A stretch of 64,000 nucleotides of DNA from Enterococcus pallens ATCC BAA-351 (GTDB lineage: Bacteria; Bacillota; Bacilli; Lactobacillales; Enterococcaceae): positions 1,240,001 through 1,304,000 of the forward strand of contig NZ_ASWD01000001.1 in assembly GCF_000407485.1 (NCBI RefSeq), read 5' to 3'. The stretch's first letter is position 1. Every line of letters begins with the position of its first letter. A program made the position numbers and the translations under genes. The notes under the pieces were generated by a model, which saw only the letters and a list, made by a program, of their open reading frames with translations, was not told where the DNA came from and ran no database searches. Positions 15,589-23,369 of this stretch are shown here, one piece after another.

Positions 15589-16008
15589 ATGAGGAAAATG
15601 CAGATTATGTTAGCTACACATGGTACATTTTGTCAGGGGATTGTAAATAGTTATCAAATGATTGCTGGGGTTAACGAAAAGCTTCATACGATCAGCTTAA
15701 CGGACGATGGAATTGGAACATTTAAGCAAGAATTTCAAATGAGAATGGATAATTTATTGACAGATGAGGTGTTGATAATTACTGACATAAAGGGAGGAAC
15801 TCCTTACAATGAAGCCTTTAATTATCATTTAAAGCATCCCCAACAGGTTCGAGTTATAGCAGGCATGAACTTGCCTATGTTAATTGAAGCAGGATTGGCG
15901 ATGGAAACCCTCACCTTAGATGAGCTCTATCAGTTGGCTTTAACTACTGGAAAAGCCGGAGTCGCTGGTACTGATGAGGATGATCTCGAGGATGAAATTG
16001 AGTTTTAG
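15589..16008 (+). CDS. PTS mannose-family EIIA component
   Basis: 139 residues. The phospho-histidine is His11 in 'MLATHGTFCQGI'. The acidic tail 'DEDDLEDEIEF' and the 'ITDIKGGTPYNEAF' block are typical of EIIA-Man. Two starts are possible, ATG 15589 or ATG 15598; the GGGAG site favours neither strongly. It is the first gene of an EIIA-EIIB-EIIC-EIID-manA-gntR operon, and takes phosphate from HPr to pass to EIIB. Confidence 0.92.
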   Translation: MRKMQIMLATHGTFCQGIVNSYQMIAGVNEKLHTISLTDDGIGTFKQEFQMRMDNLLTDEVLIITDIKGGTPYNEAFNYHLKHPQQVRVIAGMNLPMLIEAGLAMETLTLDELYQLALTTGKAGVAGTDEDDLEDEIEF

Positions 16009-16076
16009 ACACACTTGAAAAAGAACGTATTCAGCAAGCACCTATTTAATAAAACATAAATTGGAGGAAAAACATC

Positions 16077-16574
16077 ATGACAATTACATTAGCAAGAATT
16101 GATGATCGTGTGATTCACGGTCAAACGACTACACGTTGGACGAAGGCGCGTTCGGTACAAGGAATTTTAGTAGTTGGCGATGACATTGCACAGGACGATT
16201 TGCGCAAACGAGTATTAAAAGCAGCAGCAGGTAATTTAAAGCTGGGCATTTACACGACAGAGCAAGCAATGGAAAGTATTCCCAAGGGCAAAGACTCCAA
16301 CAAAGATTTTTTCCTTATCAGTAATTCCCCGCAAACCTTTGCCAAGCTGGTTGAGTTGGGTGTTGATTTTGGCAAAAAGCTGAATGTCGGGCCGATGAAT
16401 ACCCGCGAAGGTGCTAAAGTATTGGGACGCACAGTAGCGATTGATCAAAAAGATTATGAAGCTTTTGAATACATGGATCAGCAGGGAATTGAAATTGGCT
16501 TTCAGCTGCTGCCGGATGATGAAACCAAACCTTGGAAGGTTATGAAAGAAAAATACAACGCAATGGCGGACTAA
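16077..16574 (+). CDS. PTS mannose/fructose/sorbose-family EIIB component
   Basis: 165 residues, the usual length. 'LARIDDRVIHGQ' carries the phospho-histidine His14. The 'LNVGPMNTREG' block is also typical. It transfers phosphate from EIIA to the sugar bound in EIIC/EIID. TGGAGGAA precedes the ATG. No sequence feature identifies the sugar. Confidence 0.93.
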   Translation: MTITLARIDDRVIHGQTTTRWTKARSVQGILVVGDDIAQDDLRKRVLKAAAGNLKLGIYTTEQAMESIPKGKDSNKDFFLISNSPQTFAKLVELGVDFGKKLNVGPMNTREGAKVLGRTVAIDQKDYEAFEYMDQQGIEIGFQLLPDDETKPWKVMKEKYNAMAD

Positions 16575-16597
16575 CAGGAAAATAAGGAGGAAAGAAA

Positions 16598-17440
16598 ATG
16601 GAAGGAAGTTTGTTTTTACCAGCATTGCTGACGGGAATTTTTTGTTACTTAGGAGCAATTGAAAGTCCCTGGCTGTTCGGGATGAGTGGCGGATTTTATG
16701 TAGTGGGTCGGCCGCTGGTAGCTGGATTATTGACCGGTCTTGCTTTTGGTGAAGTTCAAGCAGGGGTTTTGTGCGGCTTAGCAGTACAGGCTGTTTTCAT
16801 TGCGAACCTGTCAACTGGCGGTGCCACGAATAGTGAAATTACCTACGCAGCCTACGGTGGGATTGGCTTGGCCTTAGCTACGACTAAAGATCCTGCAGTT
16901 GCTGTTACCTTATCGATTTTGATTGGTCAAACCTTTGGACTTATTTTCTATAATACGCGAATGGCTCTGTACTCCTTTTGGAACACTCGGGCTCAAAAGG
17001 CAGCAGAAAACATTGATGATCGTGGGATTACCATGAATCATGTGGTATATCCGCAGATTACAACGTTTCTTTTGCGGGCTGTACCAATTTTTGCAGCAAT
17101 TTTCTTTGGCCGCAGCTTAGTAGATTGGTTATTGTCCAACGTTCCGCAAGTTGTGACAGACACAATTTCCGTTTTAGGTGGCGTATTGCCAGCGTTGGGA
17201 ATTGCTATGCTGATGGGAATTGTTATTAAAGACAAGATTCATTTAGTCTTTTTCTTCGCGGGCTTTGTATTAATGGCTTTTGCGAAGTTAAACATGATTG
17301 CATTAGTATTTTTGGCTGCGATGGTGGCGTATATTGTTTACCTAAGCACAGGAAAAGGCACAAACAACGGCAGTGCACCGGCGGCAGCGGATGCTGGACC
17401 AGCTGTGGATGTTGCTTATGAAGACGATGACTTATTTTAG
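16598..17440 (+). CDS. PTS mannose-family EIIC membrane component
   Basis: 280 residues, a multi-spanning membrane protein. The N-terminal region 'GMSGGFYVVGRPLVAGLLTG' (16678-16737) and 'ATNSEITYAAYGGIGLAL' are EIIC-Man/sorbose signatures. The C-terminus has a low-complexity Gly/Ala-rich tail ending in acidic residues, which is common in this family. It forms the sugar channel with EIID, whose gene starts 12 bp downstream. AAGGAGG is present. Confidence 0.92.
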   Translation: MEGSLFLPALLTGIFCYLGAIESPWLFGMSGGFYVVGRPLVAGLLTGLAFGEVQAGVLCGLAVQAVFIANLSTGGATNSEITYAAYGGIGLALATTKDPAVAVTLSILIGQTFGLIFYNTRMALYSFWNTRAQKAAENIDDRGITMNHVVYPQITTFLLRAVPIFAAIFFGRSLVDWLLSNVPQVVTDTISVLGGVLPALGIAMLMGIVIKDKIHLVFFFAGFVLMAFAKLNMIALVFLAAMVAYIVYLSTGKGTNNGSAPAAADAGPAVDVAYEDDDLF

Positions 17441-17452
17441 GAGGGTAAAGTG

Positions 17453-18271
17453 ATGGAGAAGGTTGAACAACGATTAAGCAAAAAAGAATTACGACAAATT
17501 TGGAAACGCTGGGGCTTCACGCACTTATCTTCCATGAGCTACGAAAAATTACAGGCGCATGCTTGGGCATTTTCTTACCTGCCTTTTGCTGAGAAATATT
17601 ACAAAAATGATCCAGATGCTAAGCGGCGATTGCTGCTCCGTCATTCGATGTTTTACAATACTGAACCGCAAACGGGGCAATTAATTAATGGAATCGTGGC
17701 TTCTTTGGAAGAAGAAATTGCTTTAGGTGGCGACGTGCCGGAGGAAATGCCGATTAACATTAAAACTACTCTGATGGGACCTTTGGCCGGAATTGGCGAT
17801 TCGATTATACAAGGGATTATTGTTCCGATTCTCTTATCGATTGGGATGGGGTTGGCAGCAGGCGGCAATGCCTTGGGACCAGTGTTTTATTTAGTAAGCT
17901 ATGGCATTATCGGTCCGCTGATTTCTTATTTATGTTTTATGAACGGTTATCGTTTAGGGGTGAATGCCATTGATGTGATTATTGGTGAGAATGCGAAACG
18001 GATTACTGATGCCTTTAATATTTTAGGGATTATGGTAGTGGGTGGACTGGCTGCATCGAATATTGCGTTGACAACGGCCATTAAAATTCCTATGGGAGAC
18101 GAAGTGCAGGAGCTGCAAAATGTTTTGGATGGTATTTTTCCAAGCATCTTACCATTAGGCATGGTTTTATTGGCTTGGTATTTATTAACATCTAAGCAAT
18201 TAACTGCGACTAAAGTCATTTTAGTTTTAACAGTGATTTCAGCAGTTGGAGTGGTAATAGGGGTATTTTAG
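17453..18271 (+). CDS. PTS mannose-family EIID membrane component
   Basis: 272 residues from the ATG at 17453, which has AGGAGGG 7 nt upstream; a GTG directly before it is in frame but less likely. It carries the EIID opening 'LSKKELRQIWKRW', the cytoplasmic 'FYNTEPQTG' motif, 'GPLAGIGDSI' and hydrophobic C-terminal segments. Together with EIIC it makes the permease of this PTS. Confidence 0.92.
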   Translation: MEKVEQRLSKKELRQIWKRWGFTHLSSMSYEKLQAHAWAFSYLPFAEKYYKNDPDAKRRLLLRHSMFYNTEPQTGQLINGIVASLEEEIALGGDVPEEMPINIKTTLMGPLAGIGDSIIQGIIVPILLSIGMGLAAGGNALGPVFYLVSYGIIGPLISYLCFMNGYRLGVNAIDVIIGENAKRITDAFNILGIMVVGGLAASNIALTTAIKIPMGDEVQELQNVLDGIFPSILPLGMVLLAWYLLTSKQLTATKVILVLTVISAVGVVIGVF

Positions 18272-18280
18272 GAGGACATC

Positions 18281-19186
18281 ATGTATATTTTAGAACCAAT
18301 TTCTAAGGAAAGAATCTGGGGGACTCCTCGACTGCAGCAATATCAAGGAGACGAGGAAATTGAAAAGATCGGCTCAGTATATTCTGCTAGTGGGATTCCA
18401 GAAATTGATAGTCTGGTTCGTAATACCGATTGCACGTTAAGTGGCTTGATTCAGGAGGATCCTCAGAAATTTGGTTTATTGCCAGGGGAAGATTTCCCTC
18501 TCATCATCTCTTTTACTGCCTGTGACGAAAATTTGAGTATTCAGGTTCATCCAACCGATGCGTTTGCACAGAATCATGAGGGGGCACCGTATGGTAAAAG
18601 CGAAGCCTGGTATTTTATTACTCCGCCTGCCACTGGTTGGATTTACGCAGAGCAAATGTCTTCAGACAAGCTAGCTATTACAGAGGCAGTTAAGACGAAC
18701 AACTATCAAAAAATTTTGAAGCAGTATCCTGTAGCAGCTAAAGAGCTGATTTATATCCCTTCCGGAACGATTCATGCGTTAACTAAAGGCTCACTGGTTT
18801 ATGAAATTCAGCAATCGACGGATATCACTTATCGGTTTTACGATTATGATCGAACAGATGGAAACGGTGAAAAACGGGAGCTTCAGGTAGAGTCAGCGTT
18901 AAACACCCTGATTCCCGATCAGCAAGTTAAGAAGAGCACCTTTGCACTGAATCAGACAGTCGACCAGCGGGAATTTACCATTCAACATTTAGAGGTTACA
19001 GGAGAGCTAAAGAACCCAGCACCGATTGCTAGTGTGTTGACCATTCTTTCTGGGGAACTGATTTTAGCTGAAAATGTTTGTGAGGCAGGTCAAAGTCTTT
19101 TATTATTGCCAGGAGAGGAGGCTATTCTTCCTGGCAAGGCTGACTGTGTACTAGCAACACCAAACCCTTATTGGCGCTATAGTTGA
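18281..19186 (+). CDS. manA: Mannose-6-phosphate isomerase, class I
   Basis: 301 residues, cupin-type zinc enzyme interconverting mannose 6-phosphate and fructose 6-phosphate. Zinc ligands are visible in 'SIQVHPTD' and 'GKSEAWYFI', with 'SGTIHAL' further on. The length is close to the Firmicutes type (about 315). AGGAGG precedes the ATG, 9 bp after the EIID stop. Its presence suggests the PTS imports mannose or a related 6-phosphate-yielding hexose. How the divergent aldolase fits this is unclear. Confidence 0.88.
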   Translation: MYILEPISKERIWGTPRLQQYQGDEEIEKIGSVYSASGIPEIDSLVRNTDCTLSGLIQEDPQKFGLLPGEDFPLIISFTACDENLSIQVHPTDAFAQNHEGAPYGKSEAWYFITPPATGWIYAEQMSSDKLAITEAVKTNNYQKILKQYPVAAKELIYIPSGTIHALTKGSLVYEIQQSTDITYRFYDYDRTDGNGEKRELQVESALNTLIPDQQVKKSTFALNQTVDQREFTIQHLEVTGELKNPAPIASVLTILSGELILAENVCEAGQSLLLLPGEEAILPGKADCVLATPNPYWRYS

Positions 19187-19202
19187 GGTCAGCTTTGTAT
19201 GC

Positions 19203-19208
19203 TATAAT
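19203..19208 (+). promoter_or_regulatory. Extended -10 promoter before the GntR gene
   Basis: TGCTATAAT is an extended -10 box (TATAAT at 19203-19208), 34 bp before the GntR start, so the regulator may have its own promoter inside the PTS operon. No good -35 box is visible. Confidence 0.5.
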
Positions 19209-19241
19209 AGTAAGGATAATTTATTGAGGAGCAGATGATCA

Positions 19242-19952
19242 ATGAGTATCCCATTACACAAAAAAATTAGCGAGGACTTGCTGCAAAAAATCAAATCCGG
19301 CGTCTATCCTGAAAATGAACTGATCCCTACTGAACACGAGCTTGTTGAAATGTATGGTGTTAGTCGGCCGACTATTCGCCATGCGTTGCAATCGTTGGTT
19401 AATGAGGGTTATTTAGAAAAGCGTAAAAAACGCGGTACCGTAGTAACCAAGCCAAAATTCCAGCAAGAGTTTACTCATGTAATCGAGAGCTTTGATTCCG
19501 AAATGAGCCGCAAGGGAATTGCTCCTAAGACCAAAATTTTAAACTTCACCATCATGAAGGCGAGTGATGAAGTAGCCGAAAATCTTAGGCTAAACAAAGG
19601 TGACAAAGTCTACAAGCTGATTCGTTTACGTTATGCCGAAGATAAACCAGTTGTTTTGGTTACTAGTTACATTCCTCATTATTTATTTCCTAGATTTCAA
19701 GAGATTGATTTCACTCAGGAAAAGCTGTATAAAGCATTGGAAGAGGCTGGCTATCCCGTGATCGCAGTTTCTCGTAAGCTTGAGGTTATCAAGGCGGATG
19801 AAACCACAAGTGATTTGCTGGATGTTGAGATTGATGAGCCGCTGTTCTATTTCCATACTCAAGGCTTTTCTAATGACCGACGACCAGTTGAATATTCTAT
19901 TTCTAAATATCGCGGCGATTTGAATTATTTCGTGTTTGAATTGTCACAATAA
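19242..19952 (+). CDS. GntR-family (HutC/UTRA) transcriptional regulator
   Basis: 236 residues. The winged helix is at residues 1-70 ('LIPTEHELVEMYGVSRPTIRHAL'), and the UTRA ligand-binding domain at about 85-230 ('RLRYAEDKPVVLVTSYIP', ending 'VEYSISKYRGD'). It is the last gene of the mannose-family PTS operon. It probably senses the imported phospho-sugar and represses both that operon and the divergent aldolase gene through the ATGTNATTACAT sites. Confidence 0.9.
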   Translation: MSIPLHKKISEDLLQKIKSGVYPENELIPTEHELVEMYGVSRPTIRHALQSLVNEGYLEKRKKRGTVVTKPKFQQEFTHVIESFDSEMSRKGIAPKTKILNFTIMKASDEVAENLRLNKGDKVYKLIRLRYAEDKPVVLVTSYIPHYLFPRFQEIDFTQEKLYKALEEAGYPVIAVSRKLEVIKADETTSDLLDVEIDEPLFYFHTQGFSNDRRPVEYSISKYRGDLNYFVFELSQ

Positions 19953-19963
19953 GACTAATAAAG

Positions 19964-20003
19964 CAGGCAGGAATCAGAGATATTCTGGTTCCTGTTTGTT
20001 TTG
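19964..20003 (+). terminator. Terminator of the mannose-family PTS operon
   Basis: CAGGAATCAGA (19968-19978) pairs with TCTGGTTCCTG (19984-19994) with one wobble, followed by a T-rich stretch. Confidence 0.7.
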
Positions 20004-20096
20004 CGTATTTATATATAGTAGAAAAAATTGCTGGTTATTCAAGTTCCTGTTTTACGGAGTAAATACAGAAACAGTTGCTGGAAGTTTCGGATCAGC

Positions 20097-20125
20097 TTGA
20101 CCTTTATCTCGTAAACGTTTACCAT
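20097..20125 (+). promoter_or_regulatory. Promoter with internal palindromic operator upstream of the HAD phosphatase gene
   Basis: TTGACC at 20097-20102 and TACCAT at 20120-20125 are 17 bp apart. The perfect palindrome GTAAACGTTTAC (20111-20122) lies between and overlaps the -10 box, a classic repressor or CcpA position. The same 12-mer is found before the GPH symporter at 7377. Confidence 0.55.
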
Positions 20126-20158
20126 AAAAGTTGGATAGTGACTAGTGCGACTAGGCTA

Positions 20159-20209
20159 AACCTGTTAAGAGAAGGCTTTCTTTGAGGCTTATTCCTTAAC
20201 GGGTTTTTT
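20159..20209 (+). terminator. Terminator-like hairpin in the leader of the HAD phosphatase gene
   Basis: AACCTGTTAAG / CTTAACGGGTT (11-bp stem, one wobble) followed by six T. It lies between the promoter near 20100 and the gene at 20263, with no open reading frame before it. It may act as an attenuator, or may end a short untranslated RNA starting near 20132. Confidence 0.6.
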
Positions 20210-20262
20210 CATGAATCGGGGGATTCGCGAAGTCTTTCTAATTAAATATTCGAGGTGAAAAA

Positions 20263-21102
20263 ATGGAAAAACTAATCTTTTTAGATGTGGATGGCACGTT
20301 GTGCAATGATGCGGGAATCATCCCTGAAAGTGCTAAAGAAGCAATCAATCAGGCGGCAGCGAAGGGTCACCAATTTTTCTTGTGTACGGGACGTTCTAAA
20401 GCAGAAATTACGCAAGAAGCATTAGATTTGCCGTTGAGCGGAATTATCGGTGCCGGCGGCGGGTATTGTGAAGTAGACGGGGAGGTAATTTTGCATAAGG
20501 TCTTTGATTCGGCGGAATTGTTAAAGCTGATTGAGTTCTTAGAAAGCAACCAGATTGATTATTACTTGGAGTCAAATAAGGGCTTGTTTGCCAGCGAAAA
20601 TTTGAAAACGGCTTTAACCAAGCTGACTTTAAAAGGTGTTTCGGCTGACAGTGAAGAAGGCAAGTCACGGTTAGGAAAAATTCAATGGTTCATGGATTTG
20701 TTGATTGAGGACAAAGAGCAAATTGATTATGAGGACGTCAATAAGGTTTCTTTTGTAAACCATTCGATTCCTTATGAAAAAATTCACGATAAATATTTTG
20801 GAGACTTCCAAATGATGCGCAGCACGGTACCAGCATTTGGACCAGACAGTGGTGAAATCGGCATTAAGAATATCCATAAAAAAAGTGCGATTGAAGCAGT
20901 TTTGAAGCATTTGGATAAAGATAAGGCCGATACTTATGCGTTTGGCGATGGACATAATGATGTGGAAATGTTTGCCGCGGTTGCCACCGGGATTGCGATG
21001 GGCAATGCCTGTGCGGAACTATTAGCCGTTGCTGATGAAGTGACGACCTCACCGGACGAAGACGGGATTGCTTTGGCTTTGAAAAAACACAAGCTGGCGT
21101 AA
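20263..21102 (+). CDS. Cof-type HAD-superfamily sugar phosphatase
   Basis: 279 residues. HAD motif I is 'FLDVDGTLCND' (Asp8 nucleophile, Asp10), motif II is the 'FLCTGRSK' region, and motif IV is 'FGDGHNDVEMF' near residue 230. The C2-type cap lies between. Such enzymes dephosphorylate sugar phosphates or similar small molecules. GAGGTG lies before the ATG. The promoter palindrome links its expression to carbon source, perhaps together with the glycoside operon at 7.4 kb. The substrate is unknown. Confidence 0.88.
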   Translation: MEKLIFLDVDGTLCNDAGIIPESAKEAINQAAAKGHQFFLCTGRSKAEITQEALDLPLSGIIGAGGGYCEVDGEVILHKVFDSAELLKLIEFLESNQIDYYLESNKGLFASENLKTALTKLTLKGVSADSEEGKSRLGKIQWFMDLLIEDKEQIDYEDVNKVSFVNHSIPYEKIHDKYFGDFQMMRSTVPAFGPDSGEIGIKNIHKKSAIEAVLKHLDKDKADTYAFGDGHNDVEMFAAVATGIAMGNACAELLAVADEVTTSPDEDGIALALKKHKLA

Positions 21103-21125
21103 GCTTGAGGGATAGATGACGAACG

Positions 21126-21163
21126 GGTACAGGACACAACTTTTTGTTTCCTGTGCCTTTTTT
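21126..21163 (+). terminator. Terminator after the HAD phosphatase
   Basis: GGTACAGGA (21126-21134) pairs with TCCTGTGCC (21149-21157), followed by seven T. Confidence 0.7.
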
Positions 21164-21376
21164 ATATTCAATTTTCAAATGACAAATGTTATAATTATAT
21201 AATGATTTTAGTTCTACGCGTGTATTCTTGTTAGAGAAGGAATAAACCAATAGGAAATGTTGTTTTTGGAATTGGATTTATCTAGTTTTTTAATTTTAAA
21301 GGGTGCTTATTAAAATGGGGAATAACTTGTTGGTTTCAAACCAAAGAAGTTAAATAATAAAAAAGGGGTTTTAAGG

Positions 21377-22048
21377 ATGGAAAAAGGCAAGAATTTGTTA
21401 CGTTGGGGGATTATGCTGGTAGCATCATTGTTCCTATTTAGTGCATGTGGGGCTGGTACTTATGATGCTAGTGGCTATGTTAAGAGTATGCTGGATGCAC
21501 AAACACGAGGAGAATATGATCAATATCTTGAGCTGACAGAATCTACTAAAGAAGACGCAGAGGATCTATATAATAAGGCGATTGAAATGCAAATGGACGC
21601 GATAGATGCAGATGCGCTTTCCGATGAATTATCTGAAAAATACGAAGAGCTGTTCAAAAAAATATATAAACAAACAAAATATACAGTTGGTGAAGCAAAA
21701 GAGGGTGACGATGACAGCTTCACTGTACCGGTAGAAGTCGAAACATTGCAGTTGTTCGAAGGGCTTAAAGAGGATCTGGCTGATTTTCAGAAAGAACTGA
21801 CAACTGAAGTGATGGCGCAAATGGCTGAAGACGGTACGGCTCCGGATGAGCAAGAGCTTACCGAAAAGGCATTCCAACGTATGTACGACTTTTTAAATGA
21901 AAAAGTAGAAAATCCAACCTATGGTAAAAAATCAACGGTTGAGGTGAAGGTTGCTAAAAACAGCGATGATTTTTATGAAGCCGACCAGTCAGACATGGAA
22001 GAAATTGAGAAAAAATTAATTGATACAGATGTTGCTGGCGTCCAATAA
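21377..22048 (+). CDS. Putative lipoprotein, DUF5105-like
   Basis: 223 residues. A lipoprotein signal peptide (Lys/Arg N-terminus, hydrophobic core at residues 11-21) ends in the lipobox FSAC with Cys24. The mature part is rich in Asp and Glu and mostly helical, with repeated acidic blocks such as 'SDELSEKYEELFKK'. It resembles the DUF5105 lipoproteins of Enterococcus and Lactobacillales. It should be anchored on the outer face of the membrane. AAGGGG precedes the ATG, and AT-rich promoter sequence (TATAAT near 21190) lies upstream. Function unknown. Confidence 0.75.
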   Translation: MEKGKNLLRWGIMLVASLFLFSACGAGTYDASGYVKSMLDAQTRGEYDQYLELTESTKEDAEDLYNKAIEMQMDAIDADALSDELSEKYEELFKKIYKQTKYTVGEAKEGDDDSFTVPVEVETLQLFEGLKEDLADFQKELTTEVMAQMAEDGTAPDEQELTEKAFQRMYDFLNEKVENPTYGKKSTVEVKVAKNSDDFYEADQSDMEEIEKKLIDTDVAGVQ

Positions 22049-22056
22049 ATAAGTAG

Positions 22057-22088
22057 AAACCGCGAAGTCCTCAAGCTTCGTGGTTTTT
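22057..22088 (+). terminator. Terminator after the lipoprotein gene
   Basis: AAACCGCGAAG (22057-22067) / CTTCGTGGTTT (22076-22086) with a T tail. Confidence 0.75.
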
Positions 22089-22148
22089 GAGTACAAGATA
22101 GTATACTTTTATATTTATGCTAGTAAACGGTTGGAAAAGAAGGCGAAC

Positions 22149-22346
22149 ATGATGCAATCAGCGAACTACTGAGACTTTCAAAATAGTGAGTCTGCTCCAA
22201 ACGAAGAATTGGGAAAGCCTGAGCCTTTACGTTTTGCTTATTCTGACGATTGGTCTCACAGGATCAATCCAATAGATCGTTTAATTTATCGTGTTGAGGC
22301 TGATAGGATTTACTTATTAGCCTGTCGACTTCATTATCAAAAATAA
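22149..22346 (+). pseudogene. Remnant of a YoeB/Txe-type toxin gene
   Basis: The last 58 codons before the TAA at 22344 translate to a typical YoeB C-terminus: 'LGKPEPLRF' followed by 'WSHRINPIDRLIYRV' and 'LLACRLHY'. These match the conserved GKPEPL, W-RRI-EHRLVYRV and SCR-HY blocks of the family, including the C-terminal catalytic His-Tyr. The N-terminal third is missing or scrambled: an in-frame TGA lies at 22170, and no start or ribosome site fits. No YefM antitoxin is adjacent. I read it as a decayed fragment, not a working toxin. Confidence 0.75.
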
Positions 22347-22386
22347 GGAAGGACTTTGCTCATCGTAATCAGCAAAGTCCTTCCTT
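22345..22386. terminator. Bidirectional terminator between the YoeB remnant and the AraC gene
   Basis: Perfect 16-bp stem AAGGAAGGACTTTGCT (22345-22360) / AGCAAAGTCCTTCCTT (22371-22386), with T runs on both sides. Confidence 0.85.
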
Positions 22387-22387
22387 T

Positions 22388-23281
22388 TTAAATTGTCCGA
22401 ACGGGACGAGCCTCGATATAGCCACGATAACCTTGGGGCTCCAATTGAACCCGTGGAGCATCCTCGTCCGACCAAACACAATTACACTGACTAGGATCAT
22501 AAGCGTCGATTTGCTGCATCAAATCCACAATGGCCGCTTCAAAATGCTTTTCCTCATAGGGTTCTCCCTGGAAAACTAACATGGTGCAGGAAGGTAAATC
22601 AATTAAGTCGAAGCCATCTGGAACTTCGCCTACATAATCAGCCGGGACCTCAACACCTTGAGCATAAAGCGAAGTTCCCTTGGGGCGAAAGGAATCCGGC
22701 AACCACATGCCCACGGGTTCATAAAGTGCTTCTTTTACACTTGCTAAAATACCCCACACATCACAGCCCGTCTCCTTGGCATAATCAAGGTAAGAATCGG
22801 CCTGTTTTCCCCTTAGTAAAATCAGTTTCCTGGCTGGATATTCCATTAAGCGCACATGCAATTTTTGTGCTAGCGGCAGATTTTCAGAACCTGTTTCTTC
22901 CATTAAATAATAGCTTTCCACCGGATAAGGATGAAACAACTGTATTGGAGGTGTCTTTTTTTGATAGGCTTTCGGAGGAATGCCAAATTGTTTTTGAAAG
23001 GCTCGAGTGAAGCCTTCATGGGAATCGAAGACAAAACCCAAGGCAACATCGACCACTTTTCGCTGCTCATCTCGCAAAACTAAAGCTGCCTGAGATAAAC
23101 GCAGCTTGCGAATGTATTCAAATGGGGAACTTTGAGTGTATTCTTTAAATAATTTGGCGCAATGCCAGGGAGAATACCCGGCTTGCTGAGCTAATTGATG
23201 TAAAGTAATTTCTTCATCCAAATGCGTTTCAATATATTCCTGCATGCGAGTTACTGCAGCAGCGTGTGCTAAATTTGCCAT
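22388..23281 (-). CDS. AraC-family regulator with C-terminal GyrI-like effector domain
   Basis: 297 residues from the ATG at 23281, where GAGG lies 8 nt upstream; an in-frame ATG 30 bp earlier lacks a site. The N-terminal double helix-turn-helix occupies about residues 5-105 ('LHQLAQQAGYSPWHCAKLFKEY' in 23155-23220, then 'SHEGFTRAFQKQFGIPPKAY'). The C-terminal 170 residues look like the GyrI/small-molecule-binding fold ('YVGEVPDGFDLIDLP'). It is divergent from the M28 peptidase gene. The architecture is that of Rob/SoxS-like drug- or metabolite-sensing regulators. The ligand is unknown. Confidence 0.88.
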   Translation of the reverse strand: MANLAHAAAVTRMQEYIETHLDEEITLHQLAQQAGYSPWHCAKLFKEYTQSSPFEYIRKLRLSQAALVLRDEQRKVVDVALGFVFDSHEGFTRAFQKQFGIPPKAYQKKTPPIQLFHPYPVESYYLMEETGSENLPLAQKLHVRLMEYPARKLILLRGKQADSYLDYAKETGCDVWGILASVKEALYEPVGMWLPDSFRPKGTSLYAQGVEVPADYVGEVPDGFDLIDLPSCTMLVFQGEPYEEKHFEAAIVDLMQQIDAYDPSQCNCVWSDEDAPRVQLEPQGYRGYIEARPVRTI

Positions 23282-23369
23282 ATTATTCCTCACTTTCACA
23301 AGGAAGGTCAAGTTTTTCTTCAGTCAACCTCTCATACTTATAGTATCAAGTAAAGAGGAGTGTAGCAAA

